Shown in pieces: positions 57,526-64,000 of a DNA stretch of 64,000 bases (positions within the stretch are counted from its first letter, which is position 1; every line of letters starts with the position of its first letter). The translations under genes and the position numbers were made by a program. Source of the DNA: Pedobacter sp. AK013 (GTDB taxonomy: Bacteria; Bacteroidota; Bacteroidia; Sphingobacteriales; Sphingobacteriaceae); NCBI RefSeq assembly GCF_014205835.1, contig NZ_JACHCQ010000016.1:1-64000 (forward strand), read 5' to 3'. A model generated the notes under the pieces. That model was not told the origin of the DNA. It saw only the letters and a list, made by a program, of their open reading frames with translations, and did not search any database.

Positions 57526-59097
57526 ATGAGAAGATTAAGTTATATAATGCTCATTAGCCTGTTGCTTCCCTTATTAGGTTGCAAGAAAATTTTAGATGTA
57601 AACTCTACGCGTGCTATCGGCGATGTAAATATGTGGAGTACATTAGAAGATGCAAGAGCTGCATTATTTGGGGTTTATGCACTTAACAGGGCAGCCATGT
57701 CTGACAATAACCGGCACGTTATTTACGGCGATGTTCGGTTGGCCGATTTTGAGCCTACTTCGCGACTTGATCTTAGGGCCATTCACAATAACATGCTGAA
57801 TGCCGATTATAAGCTAATTAACGACCTTTCAGATTGGCGCCCGTTTTATGCAACCATTAATGCGGCTAATTTATACCTGGAAAGAATCCATGAAGTGTAT
57901 GAAAAGGACAAAAGATTTGTAGAGCAAACTTACAATTTAGACAGGGCGCAGGTAAAAGCTTTAAGGGCTTTCTCTTATTTTTATATGTGCAGGATATGGG
58001 GCGACGTGCCGCTCATTTTATCTTCGCACGAAGGAAGTTTTACCAACAAGCCACGCGATCCGCAGGACAAGATTTTTGCTGCTATAGAACAGGATTTGCT
58101 TGAGGCAGAACCCAGATTACCTTATGCTTATGATGGTATTGATCCCGAACAAACAGGAGCTTATTATGGGCAGAACGTAGCAAATTATTACGGCTATGGT
58201 TACCTCGTTAGCAAACAAGCCGTCTGGACAATACTTGCCCACATGTATGCCTGGAGAGGTGATTATGCGAATGCGGCCATTTATGCGCAAAAGATAGTTG
58301 ATAAAACAACAAGGGTTTCAGGATCGGGACCAGCATTAGCCGGAACATTCCGTAATGTAAATGACGGGCTTACAGTAAACGTTCGTTACGTTGGGTACAT
58401 ATGGAGCGCGAATAACACCACAGTACTGTTTGCAGTAGCCCGCGGTGAATTGGCAACCTCCGACGTAATAGAAGAATTAACTGCCGCTGATCCCATTGTG
58501 CCAAACCGAAGAATCCCGGCAATTTATGTACCTAAAGATAGTTTATTCTCCATTTATAACGAGGGAACAGATGCGCGCTTCGCTGTAGATAGTGTAACGA
58601 AGCTTGTGAGGTCTGCGGATGGCTTTTTTACAGGATTTGATAAACCCTATCCCGTTTTCAGGAAAATATTCGTGCCATGGTTTAGTTTCCCCAATAAGCA
58701 GGGTATTAATGTGCCTTCAGACTTAGGCGTTTTTGCCAGCCCTATCATTTTTAGCCGATTTACAGAAATGGGACTTCTTTTAGCCGAGTGCAGGGCTGCA
58801 TTGAACGATAAGAATGGCGCCATAGCCATCTTGAATCAGGTAAGGGGCAATAACAGTGTGCCTGCCTATGTAAGCGAAAGCGATAACGGTCCGCTCATTG
58901 ATGCCATCTTCAAGGAAAGAAGGCGTGAATTGATGGGGGAGGGTTGGCGATGGTACGATTATGTAAGGTTTAAGAAAATCAAAAATAACGATCCAAAATT
59001 TAACCAGCTCATCCAAAGTGGCGGTATCTACTGGCCAGTTTCCCGTACGTTGATCAGTCAAAATCCAATGTTAACACAATATCCTTATTGGAAATAA
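57526..59097 (+). CDS. SusD/RagB family glycan-binding lipoprotein
   Basis: 523 residues, lipoprotein with Cys19 (LPLLGC-KK). Family landmarks: RAFSYFYMCRIWGDVPLIL, the AAIEQDLLEAEPRLPY helix, QAVWTILAHMYAWRGDYANAAIYA TPR helices and the C-terminal KERRRELMGEGWRWYDYVRFK block. It is the lid/substrate-binding partner of the SusC encoded 9 bp upstream; the next lipoprotein gene starts 1 bp after its stop, so all are co-transcribed. Substrate not evident. Confidence 0.94.
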   Translation: MRRLSYIMLISLLLPLLGCKKILDVNSTRAIGDVNMWSTLEDARAALFGVYALNRAAMSDNNRHVIYGDVRLADFEPTSRLDLRAIHNNMLNADYKLINDLSDWRPFYATINAANLYLERIHEVYEKDKRFVEQTYNLDRAQVKALRAFSYFYMCRIWGDVPLILSSHEGSFTNKPRDPQDKIFAAIEQDLLEAEPRLPYAYDGIDPEQTGAYYGQNVANYYGYGYLVSKQAVWTILAHMYAWRGDYANAAIYAQKIVDKTTRVSGSGPALAGTFRNVNDGLTVNVRYVGYIWSANNTTVLFAVARGELATSDVIEELTAADPIVPNRRIPAIYVPKDSLFSIYNEGTDARFAVDSVTKLVRSADGFFTGFDKPYPVFRKIFVPWFSFPNKQGINVPSDLGVFASPIIFSRFTEMGLLLAECRAALNDKNGAIAILNQVRGNNSVPAYVSESDNGPLIDAIFKERRRELMGEGWRWYDYVRFKKIKNNDPKFNQLIQSGGIYWPVSRTLISQNPMLTQYPYWK

Positions 59098-59098
59098 T

Positions 59099-60307
59099 AT
59101 GAAGAGATTTAGTTTCATTATAATGACACTGGGCCTGGTAGCAGGTGCATTATTAAATTCCTGTCAAAAAAACGAGTTAAAAGGTGGTCTTTCAGAAACA
59201 GGAAGAGGTTTCTCTGGCAATACTTACGATTACCTGAAGAGTAAACCCGGAATCTTCGATTCGTTATTATTTGTGATAGACAGGCTGAAATTGGCCGACG
59301 TGCTGAAGTCAGATTCACTGACCCTTTTTGCTGTTACAAATACCAGTTTTAAATTGGCTTCTGACGATTTAAACGCACAAAGATTGCGTACAGGCAAAAA
59401 GCCTATCTACCTGAAAGATTATCGCCTTGATCAATTGGATAGCCTGATGTGCCGTTATATACTCAAGGGTACTTTTTCATCTAAAAAGTTATCGGTCCTT
59501 AATGGAATAAATGTTTTTGCATACAAATATGGATATGAGTTGAATGCTAAGGCAACCGCTTCATCTGCGATGGGACAGGTGGGAGCAGGGCCATCATCAA
59601 TCGTTTATAGCAGTAAAAATAGGACCGAGTTTAAAGCTAACTGGTCATCGGCCATAGCCTATTCTATAGACATACCAACCAGGAACGGCCTGGTACATGT
59701 AATCGACGATAAGCACTATTTTGGTTTTGGATATTACAGTAGGCAACCTTCAACACCTTTTCGGGATTTTGCATTCAGGTTGCCAGAAACATTCGATATT
59801 GATTCGGAACCTTTAGAAGCAGAAGATTACGATAATGGAGGCTGCGGTGTAGCCTACCACGATACCAGAAGCCCTTGCAATGAGATTGACGGGAGATACT
59901 GGAATGATGGAGGGCAGTACAGAACTGCTGAAGGGGTAGATCTTTGGGGACAGCCCGCGGCATACAATAAAGGCATTTTTTACCGGCAAGGGTACAGGAT
60001 TGCTGCGATGAGAACCGGCGAATGGACAAACTATTCTATTGAGGTACCTGCAGATGGTAATTACGAAATCAAATTACACTATAGTGTACAAAATAGTACG
60101 GGCAATCCTCCTGCATACTGCGACCTTAGGCTTGACTGGAAGCCATTGGCCAGGCGTGTTGCACTGCCAATAACCACAGGAAAGATGGATGAATTGAAAG
60201 CAGGCACCTTTTATTTAATAAAGGGAATTCATTACCTCACTTTTTGTACAATGACCTCTGTACCCGATTTAAGTTTCGATGCTTTCGTATTTAAACGCGT
60301 TAACTAA
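59099..60307 (+). CDS. Surface lipoprotein with FAS1 and CBM6-like domains
   Basis: 402 residues, lipoprotein with Cys22 (LLNSC-QK). A fasciclin (FAS1) domain covers about 40-210 (YDYLKSKPGIFDSLLFVIDR, LTLFAVTNTSF, GLVHVID). The C-terminal about 165 residues are a CBM6/CBM35-like jelly roll with the signature EAEDYDNGGCGVAYHD (about 240-255), a WTNYSIEVPADGNYEIKLHYS segment and LSFDAFVFKR at the end. The protein should sit on the cell surface as an extra glycan-binding component of the SusCD complex. Overlap of its stop with the ATG at 60307 shows coupling to the next gene. The fusion of FAS1 to a CBM is unusual. Confidence 0.82.
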   Translation: MKRFSFIIMTLGLVAGALLNSCQKNELKGGLSETGRGFSGNTYDYLKSKPGIFDSLLFVIDRLKLADVLKSDSLTLFAVTNTSFKLASDDLNAQRLRTGKKPIYLKDYRLDQLDSLMCRYILKGTFSSKKLSVLNGINVFAYKYGYELNAKATASSAMGQVGAGPSSIVYSSKNRTEFKANWSSAIAYSIDIPTRNGLVHVIDDKHYFGFGYYSRQPSTPFRDFAFRLPETFDIDSEPLEAEDYDNGGCGVAYHDTRSPCNEIDGRYWNDGGQYRTAEGVDLWGQPAAYNKGIFYRQGYRIAAMRTGEWTNYSIEVPADGNYEIKLHYSVQNSTGNPPAYCDLRLDWKPLARRVALPITTGKMDELKAGTFYLIKGIHYLTFCTMTSVPDLSFDAFVFKRVN

Positions 60308-60339
60308 TGAACCAAACCAATCTAAAAACCTCATTGATA

Positions 60340-61404
60340 ATGAAAAAAAATATCTTATTTGTAGCAATAGTAGTTTTTTTTCTTTCTTCATGTAAAAAAA
60401 TATTCAATTTACCTGAAGAGAAGCCCTACCTTAGTCCGGATGCGAATTATACCTCAGCACCCGTATTAAGGCCAATTCTGGGCCGTAATACCTTATTCAG
60501 CTATTTCAAATCGGATAATTCAAGTTTCCCAATTAAGTTTGAAATTATCAATTTTAGTAATCTCGACCGATCTCCTACGGATAAATTAAACCTGAAGCGC
60601 AATGTGCTGGTTTGGAAACAGGCTTATACGGGTAACGAGAAAAGTATCGAAGAAATAAATGCCAAACGAAGTATAGAAGAGCGCCCACTTTTTGAGGTTA
60701 ATTCGGCTGGCGAATTTATTATGTGGTCATCTGCTACTGATGCCGATTTTCTGAAGCCGCAGCCAGACACCGCTTACCGGTTCAACGTGAAGATAAGCAA
60801 TGGTGGTGGCGAAAGAGTTTTAGGGCCGCTGTTCCTTGCACCTTTAGCTACAAGACCTTACGAACCATCCTATCATCTTAATGAAATTACTGCGCTTCCA
60901 CGAAAAGAAGTTTCTGGTGCTGTTAAAAGACTAATTCCAGCTACTTTGGTAAACATGGTTGGTGTAACTACAGGTAACCCCTTAGTTAGGGAAACAGGTG
61001 CAGGAACCACCGCATTGAAACAAGATGTTTGGGTATATTTTAAGCGTAAAGGTGATGGAAATACGCTTACCATCAAATTTTTTGATAAGGATTCGATCGC
61101 TATTAATCCTTTAAAATTCAATGGTACAAACTGGCAGAAACTGATTCACGGATTCAACCCTGTAATTAGCCCAACTTCGGTGAAGTATGATGTAGCCTAT
61201 CCCATTCCATTAACAAACTTGCCCACGCCTTATACTACCCCTGATGGGCTTCAGTCATTACTGACACTTAGTTACAACAGAATTGGTTTTAGTGGCCTCA
61301 GGGTGGTAGCAACCATGACCTTGCCGTTTAATATCTATCAGGCTGGCGATTGGGAAATTGTGTTTTTCTTTCATAACGAGAATCCAAAGTTTGAAGATGA
61401 ATAA
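60340..61404 (+). CDS. DUF5007-like surface lipoprotein
   Basis: 354 residues from ATG 60340; an earlier ATG at 60307 overlaps the previous stop but puts 11 polar residues before the signal. Lipobox SSC-KK at about 18. The segment YLSPDANYTSAPVLRPILGRNTLFSYFKSDNSS (split here for length: about residues 27-60) resembles the DUF5007 family found after SusD and FAS1 genes in Pedobacter-type loci. The rest is predicted beta-sandwich. Probably another surface glycan-binding protein of the locus. The family label is from memory and moderate; no enzymatic motif is visible. Confidence 0.65.
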   Translation: MKKNILFVAIVVFFLSSCKKIFNLPEEKPYLSPDANYTSAPVLRPILGRNTLFSYFKSDNSSFPIKFEIINFSNLDRSPTDKLNLKRNVLVWKQAYTGNEKSIEEINAKRSIEERPLFEVNSAGEFIMWSSATDADFLKPQPDTAYRFNVKISNGGGERVLGPLFLAPLATRPYEPSYHLNEITALPRKEVSGAVKRLIPATLVNMVGVTTGNPLVRETGAGTTALKQDVWVYFKRKGDGNTLTIKFFDKDSIAINPLKFNGTNWQKLIHGFNPVISPTSVKYDVAYPIPLTNLPTPYTTPDGLQSLLTLSYNRIGFSGLRVVATMTLPFNIYQAGDWEIVFFFHNENPKFEDE

Positions 61405-61453
61405 GGGCATGCAACTTAAAAATCAATTATTATCTGGTTTAGATTTTACTCAA

Positions 61454-64000
61454 ATGAAAATATTTTTTTCCGTACTCACATTTATCCTTTTATTTTCAAT
61501 AAAGGACCTTTCAGCTCAGGGTACCTTGATTGTGAGCGGTACTGTTAAAGAAAAAGGGACAGATGTTGGCCTTCCGGCAGTAAATATCACACTGAAAGGG
61601 TCTCCTGATAGGGCAATTGGTTCAACAAGAGCCGACGGTAGCTTCACCGTAACCGTACCGGCCAATTCGAGATTGAAATTTAGTATAATAGGCTTTGAGT
61701 CGAGAGAAGTTAATGCTGCCAAGACCCTTAATGTAGTGCTAAATCCCGATGTAAGCACTTTAAATGACCTGGTTATACGCGGATTTGTTACCAAGACCCG
61801 CGATTTAAGTTCTGGTTCTTCGGTAAAGATTTCTGGCGACGATCTGCAGCAGGTTCCGGTTTCGAATGCCGAACAGTTGCTGCAAGGTAAAGTGGCAGGA
61901 TTAAATATCCAGGTAAATACCGGGGCACCGGGCTTTCGGGGTAGCGTATTACTGAGGGGGCTTTCGAATGTGGATGTAAGTGCATCGTCTACAGGCAATG
62001 ATGCCGACGCTTTTCTTAGTCCAACCTCACCTTTATATGTAATTGATGGCGTGCCAACCGACGTAGACCCTGCCACTGCCGATAGTTTTAATTCTTTTGG
62101 TGGTGCGAGTCCGCTTTCGCTGATTCCGCAGGAAGATATTGCCAACATAGAGGTACTCAAAGATGCACAGGCAACCTCATTATATGGCTCGCGAGGGGCT
62201 TACGGCGTTATTCTGATCACCACGCGCCGGGGCATGTCGGCTATACCCAGATTGCGTTACACCACCAATTTTTTTATCAGTACCCCTCCGAAGCTACGGG
62301 CTACAATTGGAGGTAAGGCAGAGCGCGACTTAAAATTGCAACAGATTTTCCAGTACGGAAGTTTTAGAGATGTTAATTCGCTTCTAAACTCGACTGCAGC
62401 TTTGGTTGATAGTTTAAATCCTTATTACAGTAACTCTACAAACTGGCAGGACATCTATTACGGAACTACCTATAATCAAACGCACAACATCGGTGTAGAA
62501 GGCGGCGATAAAAGTTTTAATTACAAGACCAATTTTGGCTATTACAAGGAGACAGGTATCCAGGTTAATACAGGCGTTACCCGCTTTACACTCAGTAATA
62601 ACTTTGAATATAAGCCAAGTTCAAAAATTTCACTTTTTGCTTTGGTTAATGGTAGTATTATGGACCGGAAAAAGGGGAATGGTGTTGGTCTGTTGAATAC
62701 AGGGGTTGCGCGAAGTGCGGCCGCTTCGTCTCTCTTACCGGGCCCCTCATTATTTTTAGCCTCTAATGATGCCCTTGCCAACCTTAATGTAGACAATAGC
62801 AACCCAACTAAGAATTTAAAGACCAATCTTGAATTTACCTATTACCCTATACCGGGATTAACACTGCGTACAACCGGTAGTTATGATATCGTAAATTCGG
62901 TTGATTATACTTTTACACCTGCAATTGCCAATACGCAACAGGCTGCAATACAATATTTCAATGATACGCGTAAGACGCTTTATAACCGGAATTTAATATC
63001 CTTTTCGAAAAGTTTAAAAAGCGGACATGACTTTACCATATTTGGCTTTAACGAGGTTTATTTTAAAAAATATCAGGCAAACGACCTTAAGCAGGTTGGG
63101 CTTTCTTCAGATTACTACCTGGGGCCTTTTGGTTTCATCAGCGCGGCTTCTTCTACAAGGGGAGCGGGGCTACGGGCCTACAGTAATTTAAGGGCAGTCT
63201 CTTTCGCAGGAAGCTTCTCTTACAATTATAAAAGAAAATATATTTTTGATGCCAGTTACCGGATGGATGCCACATCTTTCAGTGGTGTCGACGATCCATA
63301 TACCAGGAGTCCTTCTATCGGTCTGAGGTGGAATATGGAAAGGGAAACTTTTTTTAGTGAATGGAAATGGCTGACATATAGTGCATTAAGGTTAACTTGG
63401 GGTAAGAATATAACGCCAACGGGAAACATATTTACGGTTTATGGAACTTATAATCCGAATGGAACCTATAATGGTCAATCAAGAATAACCATCGACCAGG
63501 CTTTGCTTCCAAATAAAAACCTGGGTTCGGCTGAAGGAACAACCTACAACCTGGGTTATGATTTAGGTTTGTTTAATAATAAGATTCAGCTAACTTTTGA
63601 GTCATACTATCGCGCTATTGACCGCCAGGCCAGAACCTTAGCCCTTCCAAATATGGTGGGATTTGACAATGTTTTAAGCAATGAGGTATCGATCCGCAAC
63701 TGGGGTAACGAAATTTCCCTTACGCTTCGCCCACTTCCGTTAAATAGCAAGGTGAACTGGTCTTTCACGATTAATGGGGCAATGAACAGGGATATGTTAA
63801 CCAGGTTACCTGGTGGGGTGCAACAAATTGTAATTGGCGGTACAGTGCTGCGTGTAGGGCGTAACGCACTTTCAAATTATATCTATGAAAATAATGGCGT
63901 TTATGCGAATCAATCAAATGTTCCTGTAAACCCTGTAACCGGGCTCCCATTGCGACAGGGAGGCTCAGGCGGTGGTTATTTCCAGGCGGGAGACCCAATT
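61454..64000 (+). CDS. SusC/RagA family TonB-linked outer-membrane protein (3' truncated)
   Basis: 849 residues visible and open to the window end. ATG 61454 gives a clean signal peptide (MKIFFSVLTFILL to SAQ, about 23); ATG 61397 in frame would overlap the previous gene. A CarboxypepD_reg-like domain (about 26-105; GTVKEKG, GLPAVNITLKG, RADGSFTV) leads to a TonB-box-like VIRGF and the plug (about 110-260; LRGLSNVD, YVIDGVP, VLKDAQATSLYGSRGAYGVILI), then barrel strands. No STN domain. A second SusC in the same gene string implies either a two-importer locus or the start of a third SusCD pair beyond the window. Confidence 0.9.
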   Translation, partial: MKIFFSVLTFILLFSIKDLSAQGTLIVSGTVKEKGTDVGLPAVNITLKGSPDRAIGSTRADGSFTVTVPANSRLKFSIIGFESREVNAAKTLNVVLNPDVSTLNDLVIRGFVTKTRDLSSGSSVKISGDDLQQVPVSNAEQLLQGKVAGLNIQVNTGAPGFRGSVLLRGLSNVDVSASSTGNDADAFLSPTSPLYVIDGVPTDVDPATADSFNSFGGASPLSLIPQEDIANIEVLKDAQATSLYGSRGAYGVILITTRRGMSAIPRLRYTTNFFISTPPKLRATIGGKAERDLKLQQIFQYGSFRDVNSLLNSTAALVDSLNPYYSNSTNWQDIYYGTTYNQTHNIGVEGGDKSFNYKTNFGYYKETGIQVNTGVTRFTLSNNFEYKPSSKISLFALVNGSIMDRKKGNGVGLLNTGVARSAAASSLLPGPSLFLASNDALANLNVDNSNPTKNLKTNLEFTYYPIPGLTLRTTGSYDIVNSVDYTFTPAIANTQQAAIQYFNDTRKTLYNRNLISFSKSLKSGHDFTIFGFNEVYFKKYQANDLKQVGLSSDYYLGPFGFISAASSTRGAGLRAYSNLRAVSFAGSFSYNYKRKYIFDASYRMDATSFSGVDDPYTRSPSIGLRWNMERETFFSEWKWLTYSALRLTWGKNITPTGNIFTVYGTYNPNGTYNGQSRITIDQALLPNKNLGSAEGTTYNLGYDLGLFNNKIQLTFESYYRAIDRQARTLALPNMVGFDNVLSNEVSIRNWGNEISLTLRPLPLNSKVNWSFTINGAMNRDMLTRLPGGVQQIVIGGTVLRVGRNALSNYIYENNGVYANQSNVPVNPVTGLPLRQGGSGGGYFQAGDPI

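Noticed and set aside
61516..62160. Open frame of 214 codons on the - strand
   Set aside because: It lies opposite the plug region of the truncated SusC gene; its residues (Ser/Thr/Pro-rich) are those expected from the antisense of SusC coding sequence.

Overview
The window reads as a chromosome segment of a Bacteroidota bacterium of the Sphingobacteriaceae (Pedobacter/Mucilaginibacter-like). The grounds are three SusC/RagA and two SusD/RagB proteins, a FecI/FecR pair, PorP/SprF, type IX secretion (T9SS) sorting domains of both type A and type B, low-to-moderate GC, and many lipoproteins with Cys-Lys-Lys after the lipobox. The genus is inference. No tRNA, rRNA, CRISPR array, transposase or phage gene was seen.

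Region 1 (1-12967, + strand) is a surface-display cluster. It holds a 5'-truncated collagen-like/coiled-coil fibre protein, a 2038-residue secreted protein with two RCC1-like regions flanking two LamG-like modules, a small secreted protein, a protein with a gliding-motility-type (T9SS type B) C-terminal domain, a PorP/SprF-like outer-membrane protein and an OmpA-family protein with TPR and PD40 repeats. The last three are the usual partners for secreting and anchoring such adhesins.

Region 2 (13257-18492, mostly - strand) is housekeeping/accessory: a TMEM175-like channel, a decayed NTF2/SnoaL-like gene (not an intact ORF), a DoxX-like membrane protein, an SDR oxidoreductase, then a LuxR-type response regulator and a TPR-containing sensor histidine kinase.

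Region 3 (19876-36215, + strand) looks like a peptide/protein-acquisition locus. ECF sigma factor and FecR anti-sigma come first, then SusC, SusD and a lipoprotein resembling the SusCD-associated zinc metallohydrolases but lacking HExxH. After a terminator-like hairpin come an intact HExxH zinc metalloprotease, a paralogue whose zinc ligands are all replaced, a thioredoxin-fold protein and an S9 prolyl-oligopeptidase-family peptidase. A terminator ends this run.

Region 4 (37374-64000) looks like a polysaccharide-utilization locus. Two giant paralogous T9SS-secreted alginate-lyase-superfamily proteins (1914 and about 2468 residues) carry concanavalin-like, ricin-type, FN3, Ig-like and, in the second, CBM3 modules. 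A GH127/GH146-type beta-L-arabinofuranosidase-like enzyme follows on the - strand, then SusC, SusD, a FAS1-CBM6 lipoprotein, a DUF5007-like lipoprotein and a second SusC that runs off the window. The intergenic stretches here are loaded with short inverted-repeat (MITE/REP-like) elements, one of which appears to have split a leader shared by the two giant genes.
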